27,811 nucleotides of DNA from Palsa-872 sp036495195 (GCA_036495195.1 DASXNH010000147.1:1-27811); one strand, 5' to 3'. Positions 15,199 to 22,473 are shown, numbered from the stretch's first letter. A program made the numbers and translations. Notes: generated by a model from the sequence alone, not told the origin.

Positions 15199-16587
15199 CT
15201 AGTGGGAGGCCCTCAGCTCGTGGGCCATCTCCGCGAAGTTGTCCACGTAGCGCTGGACGTCCTCCTGCGAGTGCTGCACCGATAGCGTCCAGTTCTCCTC
15301 GGCTCCGGGAGCCATGAGCACGCCGCGATTGCACTGGTACAGCCACGAAAGGTAAGCAGCCGGCTTGTCGACCGACAGGTAGTCGCGGTAGTTGCGCACG
15401 CGCTCAGCCTTGTACGTGATGCTGCCACGAGCGGCCATGGTGGTGACGTGGAATGGCAGCGAGTTCTCCCGGATCACGCCATCCAGGCCCCCCTGCAGCA
15501 CCTCGGCGAGCGCGTCGAAGTGCGCGTACGCCTTGGGCGTCAGGATGTCCTGTAGCGTCACCTTGGACGCCGCCAACGTCAGCGGGTTGCCATTGAACGT
15601 GCCCATCTGGGCCACGCGTTTGTCCTCGATCACAGCCATGACGTCCTGCCGTCCACCGACCGCGCCGCATGGAAGACCACCGCCGATCGCCTTCGCGAGC
15701 GCGATCAGATCGGGCTGAACCCCAAAGCGCTCCGTCGCCCCACCCGGCGCGATCGTCACGCCAGTCTTGACCTCATCGAATATCAGCAGCGCGCCGTTGC
15801 GGTGCGCGATCTCTTTGATCCCGGCCAGGTAGCCGGCGTCAGGGATCACGATGCCGACATTCATCATCGCGGGCTCGACGATGATCGCCGCAATTTCATC
15901 GGGGTACTTCTTGAACGCGCGCTCCATCGCAGGTAGATCGTTGAATGGAACGACAGTCGTCAACTCGACGACCGCCTTGGGGATGCCCTCGCTCTGGGGA
16001 TATGACGCAGGCGACTCGACAGGGCCCATCTGGTCTGGTGGAGGCTCGACGGAAACCATGAGGGCGTCGTGGTGGCCGTGGTAGGAGGCTTCGATCTTGA
16101 CCAGGCGCTCGCGGCCGGTGAACCCGCGGGCGATACGAACCGCATCGAGGGTGGACTCAGTTCCGCTGTTCGTGAAGCGCCACTGGGGCAGTCCAAAGCG
16201 CTTGGCCAGCTCCTCCGCGACGACGGCGTCGTCGGCGACCGGCTGGGCGAAATGGGAGCCCTTGGCGATGCGCTTGGACACCGCATCCACAATCAGTGGA
16301 TGGGCATGGCCGACCACCATGACCCCGAACCCGTTGTGAAAGTCGACGTATTCGTTCCCGTCAACGTCCCAGATGCGGCTGCCGCGTCCGGAGTCGACAA
16401 AGATGGGTTGCGGCGAGGCGTCCTGAAACGAGGAGGGCACCCCGCGGGGGCTGGAAGCACGGGCTTTTCGCCAGAGCTCGTCGGACTTCCGCCGCGCCGC
16501 TCGAAACCTGTCCTCCTCACGCGCAATCAGGTTCTGGACCTTCTCAGCGTTTACCTCGACCGTCGTCGCCGTCTTATTTGCCATCAC
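15199..16587 (-). CDS. Class III aminotransferase, glutamate-1-semialdehyde aminomutase-like
   Basis: A 462-residue PLP enzyme of the HemL-like branch. Counting from the GTG start: the phosphate-binding NSGTES at 140-145, ASYHGHHD at 167-174, the PLP-ring aspartate D271 in FDEVKTG, and the Schiff-base lysine K299 in ALAKAIGGGLPCGAVGG. It is about 30 residues longer than typical HemL, has DEVKTGVT where HemL usually has DEVMTGFR, and no other haem gene is near, so a catabolic aminotransferase is more likely than tetrapyrrole synthesis. It may act on a diamine, amino acid or semialdehyde from the neighbouring pathway; this is inference. Start could be GTG 16587 or ATG 16584; a TAGGAT box lies 6 nt before the GTG. 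Divergent from the amine oxidase gene. Confidence 0.85.
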   Translation of the reverse strand: MMANKTATTVEVNAEKVQNLIAREEDRFRAARRKSDELWRKARASSPRGVPSSFQDASPQPIFVDSGRGSRIWDVDGNEYVDFHNGFGVMVVGHAHPLIVDAVSKRIAKGSHFAQPVADDAVVAEELAKRFGLPQWRFTNSGTESTLDAVRIARGFTGRERLVKIEASYHGHHDALMVSVEPPPDQMGPVESPASYPQSEGIPKAVVELTTVVPFNDLPAMERAFKKYPDEIAAIIVEPAMMNVGIVIPDAGYLAGIKEIAHRNGALLIFDEVKTGVTIAPGGATERFGVQPDLIALAKAIGGGLPCGAVGGRQDVMAVIEDKRVAQMGTFNGNPLTLAASKVTLQDILTPKAYAHFDALAEVLQGGLDGVIRENSLPFHVTTMAARGSITYKAERVRNYRDYLSVDKPAAYLSWLYQCNRGVLMAPGAEENWTLSVQHSQEDVQRYVDNFAEMAHELRASH

Positions 16588-16596
16588 CCTGGCATC

Positions 16597-16640
16597 CTAA
16601 CCCGTCAAGGACAGATCAGGTTCTAACCCGGGCCCGGTTT
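16597..16640. promoter_or_regulatory. Divergent control region with direct and inverted repeats
   Basis: The gap of about 90 bp between the aminotransferase and oxidase genes holds CTAACCCG twice (16597-16604 and 16623-16630), 26 bp apart, and a GC palindrome CCGGGCCCGG whose outer parts read AACC and GGTT (about 16625-16640). A shared operator for both genes is possible. The repeats are short, so this is tentative. Confidence 0.3.
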
Positions 16641-16674
16641 GGAGGTCGGTGCGTCGAAGCCTCAGGATTGTCGC

Positions 16675-18114
16675 GTGAGCTCGATGACGCAAACGCTGAA
16701 CCTCTCCGACAGGGCCCTCACGCCGGGCGCCCAGCGCAGCTGGTGGCTGCGGGAGGCGCTGGCGGCTGAGAAGGACACTGAGCCCAGGCCTTTGAAGGGC
16801 GATGTCAACGCGGACGTCGTCGTCATCGGCGGCGGATTCACCGGTTTGTGGACTGCTTACCACCTGACCCTCTCCAGGCCGGACCTGAAGGTCGTCGTCC
16901 TCGAGCAGGACATCTGCGGCGGGGGGCCAAGCGGACGGAACGGCGGCTTCGCCAGCGGGTGGTGGGACGAGCTGGACGGACTGATCGCGCTCTATGGGCA
17001 GGAACCGGCGGTGCGAGCCTGTCGCGCGATCGCTGCCAGCATCAATGCCATCGGCGAGTTCTGCACCACCCACGGTGTCGACGCCTGGTACCAGCACGCC
17101 GGATACATCTATGCCGCGACCGCCCCCCAGCACGACGCCGTCTGCGCCGAGATCGTCCACCTCGCCCGCGAGGTCGGCGCCGGGGACGAGCTGCGGGCGA
17201 TGACCGCCGAAGAGCTCAGGGCCCGGTGCGCCTCGCCCGTCTTCCGCTCCGGGGCCTTCATGCGCGACGGCGCCCAGGTGCAGCCCGCCCTCCTCGCCCG
17301 CGGGCTTCGCCGCGTCTTGCTGGAGCGCGGAGTCACGATCCACGAGGGCACCGAGGTGACTCGGCTGGACCCAGGCCCGCCGGCCCTAGCCGTCACGCCA
17401 GGTGGAAGCGTGCGCGCGCCGAAAGCCGTTCTCGCGGTCAATGCATGGGCCGTGGGCTGGCCTCAGCTGCGCCGGCGCCTGGTCGCGTGGAGCAGCTACA
17501 TCGTCCTGACCGCGCCGGCGCCGGACAAGATTGCAGCGATCAACTGGATGGGCGGCGAGCTCGTGACGGATTTCCGCACCTCCGTCCGCTACTTCAGAAC
17601 CACGCGCGACGGACGTATCGCATTCGGCGGCGGCGGCGGTCGCGCCTCCAGCCGGATCGATGACTCCTTCACCCGCGACCAGCGCGCGATCGCGGAAGCG
17701 GCGGAGGGGTTTCGACGTCTCTTTCCGAGCTTTGCGGATGTGCCTCTCGAAGACGGCTGGGGTGGTCCCATCGACGTCTCCCCAACGCACCTCCCCACGT
17801 TCGGCAGCCTCGAGCCGGGCAACGTGTATTACGCGCTGGGCTACACCGGGAACGGTGTCGCCCCGAGCCACCTCGCAGGCAAGGTGATCGCCGACCTCGT
17901 CACCGGAGCCGACACCGACGCCACGCGATTGCCGATGGTCAACCCGAAGCCGCGCATGTTTCCTCCGCAGCCTTTCCGCTCGATCGGGGCGGCTGTGATT
18001 CGTCGCGCGATCATCGCCAAGGACACCGCCGAAGAGCGTGGCGAGAAGCCAAATCCTGTGATGTCGGCAATCGCGCGACTGCCTCGCCGGATGGGGTACC
18101 TGCTCGGACCCTAG
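16675..18114 (+). CDS. FAD-dependent oxidoreductase of the DAO family (PuuB/glycine-oxidase-like)
   Basis: A 479-residue flavoenzyme. The FAD-binding fold is ADVVVIGGGFTGLWTAYHL, followed by the strand-2 glutamate in VVVLEQD and the DAO-family SGRNGGF loop. The C-terminal FAD-contact region is GYTGNGVAPSHLAGKVIADL. This arrangement matches PuuB (gamma-glutamylputrescine oxidase) and related amine or amino acid oxidases. It should oxidise a C-N bond with release of H2O2 and an aldehyde. In context it could produce 4-aminobutanal or a related aldehyde for PatD. No puuA or puuD is nearby, so the glutamylated route is not supported here. GTG 16675 has AGGA 7 nt upstream; ATG 16684 is an alternative. 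Its stop overlaps the antiporter stop. Confidence 0.85.
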   Translation: MSSMTQTLNLSDRALTPGAQRSWWLREALAAEKDTEPRPLKGDVNADVVVIGGGFTGLWTAYHLTLSRPDLKVVVLEQDICGGGPSGRNGGFASGWWDELDGLIALYGQEPAVRACRAIAASINAIGEFCTTHGVDAWYQHAGYIYAATAPQHDAVCAEIVHLAREVGAGDELRAMTAEELRARCASPVFRSGAFMRDGAQVQPALLARGLRRVLLERGVTIHEGTEVTRLDPGPPALAVTPGGSVRAPKAVLAVNAWAVGWPQLRRRLVAWSSYIVLTAPAPDKIAAINWMGGELVTDFRTSVRYFRTTRDGRIAFGGGGGRASSRIDDSFTRDQRAIAEAAEGFRRLFPSFADVPLEDGWGGPIDVSPTHLPTFGSLEPGNVYYALGYTGNGVAPSHLAGKVIADLVTGADTDATRLPMVNPKPRMFPPQPFRSIGAAVIRRAIIAKDTAEERGEKPNPVMSAIARLPRRMGYLLGP

Positions 18115-19289
18115 CTCGTCGCGACCGCCGCTCGCGCTGGGCGAGGGCCCAGCCTCACCAAGGTCGTCGACACCGCGATCGTGAGCACCACCGCTATGAG
18201 CACTGCGTGGTACAGCTCGGGCGGGATCAGCGCACGGCCGAGCACAATCGAGGCCAGCACAAAGCTGAACTCCCCGATCTGACCAAGGCCAATGGCCAGC
18301 TGCCACGGCCGCACGTCGGGGATTCGCGCCAGACGGCTGAGCAGCAGAACAACGAGCATCTTGCCGACCACCACCGCCGCCACGAGGAACGCCAGCCACG
18401 GCAGCGCACCTGGCATGGCTCCCGGATCGATGAGGCTGCCCAGCGACACAAAGAACAGCACCGCGAACAGGTCTCTGAACGGCAGGATCCTGCGCCTCGC
18501 CTCAGCTGCGGCCGGGCTCTCGCCGACGGCCAGGCCGGCGACGAAAGCTGCGAGCGCCAGTGGCACTCCGAAGAACCTGGCTCCCACTCCCGCGAGCGCC
18601 AAACCACTCCCCACGGACAGGAGCAGGAACAGGTCGTGCTCGCCATGAAGGCGGCTGAGGAGTCGAGGCAGCGCCCACGCGGACACCGCTACCAGCGCGA
18701 GGAAGGCCAGGATTAAGCCGGCGGCCGCGAGAGGCGGGCGGTCGGCCAGGCCCACGCTCGCCAGGAGAATCAAGGCGAACGCCACCCCCGTCATGTCCTG
18801 CATCACGCTCCAGCTGAGAAGCGTCGCCTCCGTCGCGGCGTTCGTGGTGCGCCTGCGGCTGCGCGTGATGTTGACAACGACAACGCTCGACGAGAGGGCA
18901 ATCGAAATCCCGATCAGCGCCGCGCCGGCAAAGGTCACCCCCAGAAGGAGCGCGACGCCTCCCGTCACAAGCGTGGTGATCACGACCTGGGCGGGTGCCG
19001 CCAGCAGGACCGCCCGATGCTCGCGGCCCAGGCGGAGCGGGTTGACCTCGATGCCCACCTCGAACAGCAGGAGGACCACGCCGACGTCTGCCAGCACCTG
19101 CAGCTGGCCGCGGTCGACGACATAGCCTGGCGTGAAGGGCGAAACGACCAGCCCGACCGCCAGATAGCCGAGGACCGCGGGAAGACCGACCCGCCGCGCA
19201 AGCCATCCGGCTCCCACCGCAAGCAGGAGAACCATCCCGATCTCGAGCACCGCAGGCGCAGTCTCGAGCGGCGTCAAAACGGCAGGCAT
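18111..19289 (-). CDS. Cation:proton antiporter, CPA2/Kef type
   Basis: A 392-residue membrane protein with about 12 hydrophobic helices. The conserved features are LGYLAVGLVVSPF near the start, LLFEVGIEVN in helix 3, the GISIALSSSVVVV segment, MQDMTGVAFALILL (acidic residue in the ion site) and GLGQIGEFSFVLASI near the end. These fit CPA2 sodium or potassium/proton antiporters. The RCK/TrkA-N regulatory domain of KefB/KefC is absent, so it is a transport-only form. It lies 164 nt after the leftward unknown gene. Its TAG stop and that of the oxidase share one CTAG tetranucleotide. Ion preference is not readable. Confidence 0.88.
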   Translation of the reverse strand: MPAVLTPLETAPAVLEIGMVLLLAVGAGWLARRVGLPAVLGYLAVGLVVSPFTPGYVVDRGQLQVLADVGVVLLLFEVGIEVNPLRLGREHRAVLLAAPAQVVITTLVTGGVALLLGVTFAGAALIGISIALSSSVVVVNITRSRRRTTNAATEATLLSWSVMQDMTGVAFALILLASVGLADRPPLAAAGLILAFLALVAVSAWALPRLLSRLHGEHDLFLLLSVGSGLALAGVGARFFGVPLALAAFVAGLAVGESPAAAEARRRILPFRDLFAVLFFVSLGSLIDPGAMPGALPWLAFLVAAVVVGKMLVVLLLSRLARIPDVRPWQLAIGLGQIGEFSFVLASIVLGRALIPPELYHAVLIAVVLTIAVSTTLVRLGPRPARAAVATS

Positions 19290-19453
19290 CAGAAGCCAAT
19301 GATGAACAACGGTGGATTCAGGCTGTCCCGAGTGAGCCGCGCCCTGCGCTGGCCTCCGCGTTCAGGCGCGGCGGCTATCGTCCTCCCGGTCTCGACGGCT
19401 TTGATCGCACCGCTGCCGCCAGTCGCCGGCGCTCCCGCCGCGCAGCTGCTCGC

Positions 19454-19882
19454 CTAAGACGCGATCTCGCGCCGTCCGCGAACTTTCTCGCTTCTGATTG
19501 AGGAACCGAGCATGTCCACGATCACTCCGCGGTAGTGCAGCATCGCCCTGCGCAGACCCTCAGTCCCACGCACTTCCTTGCCTGCTGCCGCACGGCGGGC
19601 TCGCAGAACGCCGCTTGGAAGCCGCTCGTCGGCCAGCGGATGCTCAACCTCCCCGAGCAGAGCCAAAACGAGAGCGTCCGCCTCTCGAACAGCCTCCTCG
19701 GGCGCGTCCATAAAATGCGATTCGATCCGATCCCAAGAAGCGCCGAAGCGATCAATAGCCTCGGGCGCCAGCGGCTGCAGGTTCGGGCGCGAGTACCGCC
19801 TGGTGCGACCCGAGAGCGCCAGCACGATCATGATCGCCATGAAAGCGACTACCCCGATGATCACCCACGAAATCAAGTCCAT
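19454..19882 (-). CDS. Single-TM protein of unknown function
   Basis: A 142-residue protein. Residues about 4-24 form one membrane helix (SWVIIGVVAFMAIMIVLAL), followed by a basic stop-transfer GRTRR. The cytoplasmic part has a pattern I recall from uncharacterised proteins of high-GC bacteria: RFGASWDRIESHFMDAPEEA, then VREADALVLALL, and near the end TEGLRRAMLHYRGVIVDML. Compared with that pattern the middle (around residue 80-105) looks short. ATG 19882 has the strong GGAGGTGAT upstream; the frame stays open further 5' to 20065, but that part overlaps the divergent lipoprotein gene and lacks a ribosome site. It is upstream of the antiporter on the same strand. No function is assigned. Confidence 0.75.
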   Translation of the reverse strand: MDLISWVIIGVVAFMAIMIVLALSGRTRRYSRPNLQPLAPEAIDRFGASWDRIESHFMDAPEEAVREADALVLALLGEVEHPLADERLPSGVLRARRAAAGKEVRGTEGLRRAMLHYRGVIVDMLGSSIRSEKVRGRREIAS

Positions 19883-19939
19883 CTGATCATCACCTCCATA
19901 TAGGGAACGCCGCAGGCCGCTCGACTCCCCTGAACGTGC

Positions 19940-19967
19940 TTGAAGTGGCGGCGTCGTCCTGTACGGT
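19940..19967 (+). promoter_or_regulatory. Possible leaderless promoter of the small lipoprotein
   Basis: TTGAAG (19940-19945) and TACGGT (19962-19967) are 16 bp apart, and the -10 box ends 9 nt before ATG 19977. There is no convincing Shine-Dalgarno, so transcription may start at the start codon. The -10 match is modest. Confidence 0.35.
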
Positions 19968-19976
19968 GAGCAGTCG

Positions 19977-20396
19977 ATGCTGAGGTCGCGCCACGGCGCC
20001 AGGTTGGCTTTTCGAACGTGGGCAGCTTTCGCGTGCGTCGCCTTCGCGGCTTGCGATGGAGCCACGACTCAGGCAGTTACTTCCCCCGCCCAGGACGCGT
20101 GCACCGTCGCGGCGGTGATGGTGCCCATCCGGGCCGCCCTCGACACCGCCGACATCCAGGCGACAGTCGGCGCGAACAACGGCGATCTCAAGTGCGCCGC
20201 CGGCATCGCGAGGATCACGGTCCTGGTCGGAGCGACGTCAGCGCCTTCAGACGGCCCGCAGGGCTCGCCCCACCTCGTGCTGCTCGAGGACGACAGCGGC
20301 AGCTGGGTCGTCGCGAACAACAAGCTCTGCGGCACCAACGGCCTGCCCACCAAGACGCTCCCGCCTGAGCTAGGCGAGGTCTGCGGGGTCCAATAA
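19977..20396 (+). CDS. Small secreted lipoprotein, unknown function
   Basis: A 139-residue protein. A basic N-terminus (MLRSRHGAR), a hydrophobic stretch and the lipobox AFAAC predict lipidation at C26. The mature part is about 114 residues with three further cysteines (CTVAA, LKCAAG, KLCGTN) plus a C-terminal CGVQ, so one or two disulfides are possible outside the membrane. The fragment ADIQATVGANNGDLKCAAGIAR followed by VLLEDDSGSW and WVVANNKLCG suggests a small beta-sandwich, seen as a pattern only. No family recognised. It is divergent from the single-TM gene and 46 nt upstream of the ArsR-AHSA1 gene. Confidence 0.7.
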   Translation: MLRSRHGARLAFRTWAAFACVAFAACDGATTQAVTSPAQDACTVAAVMVPIRAALDTADIQATVGANNGDLKCAAGIARITVLVGATSAPSDGPQGSPHLVLLEDDSGSWVVANNKLCGTNGLPTKTLPPELGEVCGVQ

Positions 20397-20404
20397 CAGT
20401 CCGC

Positions 20405-20434
20405 TTGACATGTGACCAAACGGTCACGTATAGT
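20405..20434 (+). promoter_or_regulatory. Strong sigma-70 promoter of the ArsR-AHSA1 gene, probably leaderless
   Basis: A perfect TTGACA (20405-20410), an 18-bp spacer and TATAGT (20429-20434). The ATG at 20443 lies 8 nt after the -10 box and has no Shine-Dalgarno, so the mRNA likely begins at or one base before the start codon. Confidence 0.75.
20412..20427. promoter_or_regulatory. Operator inverted repeat in the promoter spacer
   Basis: GTGACC-AAAC-GGTCAC, a perfect 6-bp inverted repeat with a 4-bp centre, fills the space between the -35 and -10 boxes. A dimeric repressor here would block RNA polymerase. The downstream gene encodes an ArsR-type DNA-binding domain, so autorepression is the simplest reading (inference). 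Confidence 0.65.
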
Positions 20435-20442
20435 CCCGGCTC

Positions 20443-21225
20443 ATGGAGGACGTGTTCAAGGCGATGGCGGATCCGACGAGAAGGGCCCTTCTCGACGAGC
20501 TTTTCCGCCAGGACGGCCAGAGCTTGAGCGCGCTGGAGGCGCGGTTCTCGATGTCGCGCTTCGGCGTGATGAAGCACCTGAAGCTGCTGGAAGAGGCGGG
20601 CCTGGTCGTTGCCCAGCGGCGCGGGCGCGAAAAGCTGCACTTCCTGAACCCGGTCCCCATCCGTCTCGTCCACGACAGGTGGGTGAGCAAGTACGCCGAG
20701 CCGTGGGTCGCCTCATTGAGCGACCTCAAAACCACATTGGAGGCAAGCATGGAAAAGGTTTTCGAGATTTACATCAAGACCACGCCGGAGCGACTCTGGA
20801 AGGCGATCACCGACCCGGAGCTGAGAAGCAAGTACAACTTCGGGGCCAGGATCAACTCCGACTTCACATCTGGCTCGCATTTCCAGCAGACGACGCCGGA
20901 CGGCGCGCTGCTGGGAGAGGGTGAAAACCTCGAGGTGGACCCGCCACGCCGGCTGGTGCAGAACATGCGGGCGCTTTGGGGCGAGGACGTCAAGGCAGAG
21001 GGAACTTCGCGAATCACCTGGGAGATCAAGCCGGTCGGCGACTCGTGCCACCTGACGCTTACCCACGACCAGCTCCGTGAGGGTGCGAACGACCAGCTCT
21101 ACGGCGGCTGGCCGATGATCCTGTCCGGGCTGAAGACGCTGCTCGAAACGGGTGAGCTGCTGACCACGCCTGGCTCGCTCCTGTACGCCAACCGGGCTCC
21201 GGCGCCGGGCAGGAAGGGCAACTAA
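20443..21225 (+). CDS. ArsR-family HTH fused to an AHSA1/SRPBCC domain
   Basis: A 260-residue fusion. Residues 1-95 are an ArsR-type winged helix: MEDVFKAMADPTRRALLDEL, then SLSALEARFSMSRFGVMKHL as the recognition region and the wing VVAQRRGREKLHFL. No metal-binding ELCVCDL motif is present. From about 103 to 245 it is an AHSA1-type START-like domain: MEKVFEIYIKTTPERLWKAI, TDPELRSKY, a central LEVDPPRRLVQNM and the terminal helix around GGWPMILSGLKTLLETGE. Family knowledge: such pairs are common as adjacent genes, and the AHSA1 domain may sense a small ligand. GGAGG at 20739-20743 followed by ATG 20749 sits exactly at the domain junction, so a free AHSA1 protein may also be made. Likely autoregulated through 20412-20427. 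Confidence 0.88.
   Translation: MEDVFKAMADPTRRALLDELFRQDGQSLSALEARFSMSRFGVMKHLKLLEEAGLVVAQRRGREKLHFLNPVPIRLVHDRWVSKYAEPWVASLSDLKTTLEASMEKVFEIYIKTTPERLWKAITDPELRSKYNFGARINSDFTSGSHFQQTTPDGALLGEGENLEVDPPRRLVQNMRALWGEDVKAEGTSRITWEIKPVGDSCHLTLTHDQLREGANDQLYGGWPMILSGLKTLLETGELLTTPGSLLYANRAPAPGRKGN
20739..20751 (+). promoter_or_regulatory. Internal ribosome site and in-frame ATG at the domain junction
   Basis: GGAGG (20739-20743), a 5-nt spacer and ATG (20749-20751) are in frame with the ArsR-AHSA1 gene. The ATG is codon 103, the first residue of the AHSA1 domain. The parent gene has no Shine-Dalgarno of its own, which makes this site stand out. Confidence 0.5.
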
Positions 21226-21245
21226 CTCCCCCACGCGATCACCGA

Positions 21246-21267
21246 AGGCCGGGCCGGCGCGCGGCCT
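21246..21267 (+). terminator. Weak hairpin after the ArsR-AHSA1 gene
   Basis: AGGCCG (21246-21251) pairs with CGGCCT (21262-21267) around a GC-rich 10-nt loop, 20 nt after the stop. No T-run follows, so termination here is doubtful. Confidence 0.25.
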
Positions 21268-21335
21268 CACCCTTGCGACCGATTTGGGGGATCACCGCCC
21301 CTCCGATCCTTCGGACCACCCCCGGGTCGGGAGTG

Positions 21336-21368
21336 GTATAAGCGAATAATTGTTTATTAACTTATACT
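21336..21368 (+). promoter_or_regulatory. fic promoter: 32-bp inverted repeat overlapping the -10 box
   Basis: Arms of 14 bp (21336-21349 and 21354-21367) match at 12 positions: GTATAAGnnAATAA and its complement TTATTnnCTTATAC, with a TTGT centre. It is the most AT-rich stretch of the neighbourhood. TATACT (21363-21368) inside the right arm reads as the -10 box, 7 nt before the GTG start at 21376, which implies a leaderless transcript. A protein bound to the repeat would occlude the core promoter. Confidence 0.65.
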
Positions 21369-21375
21369 CCCGGCC

Positions 21376-22473
21376 GTGGCCATCTTCGCGACGCCGCCCA
21401 AATCACCCGCCATCCTGCGGCGCCTCGAGGAGCTGGATGAGCTGCGCCGGTACCTGGCGCGCGATCTGGGCGACTCGGCCCAGCCTTGGACGGGAGCGTT
21501 GCGCCGGCTGGCCGCTGCCGAGGCAACCGTCGGCTCGACCTCGATCGAGGGTTACGGCGCGAGCCTGGAGGACACGGTCGAGATCCTTGCCGGCAGGCAT
21601 CCGGCGGGGGCCTCGGATGAGACGCAGCGCATCATCGCCGCCTACGCCCAGGCGATGGACAGGGTCGCGGTGCTGGCCGACGACAGGCGTTTTCAATGGT
21701 CGCCGCAGACGATGCTCGACCTGCATTTTCTGGTTTGCCACCCTCAACCTCAGGCCGGCCCGGGGCGCTTGCGCGATGGAAGCGTGATCGTGACCCGCGG
21801 CTTGGGTCGGGATCCTTACCGACCGCCGTCCTCGAGCGACGTTCGGGCGCTGGTGGGCGAAGTGGCCGATTGGCTCGAGGTGGGCGACCTCGCGCGCCAC
21901 CCTGTCGTCCGCGCTGCCATGGCGCACCTCAACCTTGTCTCCATCCACCCATTTCGCGATGGCAATGGACGGCTCGCCCGCATCGTCCAGTCGTTGGTCC
22001 TGGCGAAGGAGGGATTGCTCCGCCCCGAGCTGGTATCGATCGAGCCATACCTGGGGCGGCACACGCGCGAGTACTACACGGTGCTGGAGGAGGTTCAGGG
22101 GTCGTCGTTCGATCCACTCCGTGACGCGTCGGCATGGGTCGAGTTCTGCATCGAGGCCCACGTTTTCGAGGCGATGGAGCGGCGCCGCTGGCTGGAGCTC
22201 GCGCATGCCCGGCACGCTTTCTGCGAGCGCCTGGCGCGCGAGCAGGGCTACCCGCAGCGACTGGCAGGCGCACTCGACCAGGCGCTGCTTGGATTGCCGA
22301 TAACCAACGCCGACCACAGGCGCGAGACCAACATTGCAAGTCCGACCGCGACCCAGGACCTTCAGCGTCTCCGCCACGACGGGTGGCTAGACCAGGAAGG
22401 CGGGGGTCGCTCGCTCCGATACGTCGCCGGCAGAAAATTGCAGGAGGCATGGTCATCGTCACGCTCCGCCTGA
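21376..22473 (+). CDS. Fic-family AMP-transferase with N-terminal inhibitory helix and C-terminal winged helix
   Basis: A 365-residue class II Fic protein. The autoinhibitory motif (S/T)xxxE(G/N) is STSIEG (S54, E58, G59). The catalytic motif HPFRDGNGRLAR spans 191-202, with H191 as the base and R202 for phosphate contact. Residues about 290-360 form a winged-helix-like tail (NIASPTATQDLQRLRHDGWL and the following RSLRYVAGRK). Family members transfer AMP (or another nucleotide part) to target hydroxyls and are held inactive by E58; many of this architecture are chromosomal regulators or toxin-like modules. GTG 21376 has no Shine-Dalgarno and lies 7 nt after a -10 box. No FicA-like antitoxin gene is adjacent, as expected for an intramolecularly inhibited enzyme. 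Targets unknown. Confidence 0.9.
   Translation: MAIFATPPKSPAILRRLEELDELRRYLARDLGDSAQPWTGALRRLAAAEATVGSTSIEGYGASLEDTVEILAGRHPAGASDETQRIIAAYAQAMDRVAVLADDRRFQWSPQTMLDLHFLVCHPQPQAGPGRLRDGSVIVTRGLGRDPYRPPSSSDVRALVGEVADWLEVGDLARHPVVRAAMAHLNLVSIHPFRDGNGRLARIVQSLVLAKEGLLRPELVSIEPYLGRHTREYYTVLEEVQGSSFDPLRDASAWVEFCIEAHVFEAMERRRWLELAHARHAFCERLAREQGYPQRLAGALDQALLGLPITNADHRRETNIASPTATQDLQRLRHDGWLDQEGGGRSLRYVAGRKLQEAWSSSRSA

Noticed and set aside
21403..22377. Antisense open frame of 324 codons
   Set aside because: It is opposite the Fic gene, which has all catalytic motifs; the antisense translation shows no domain.
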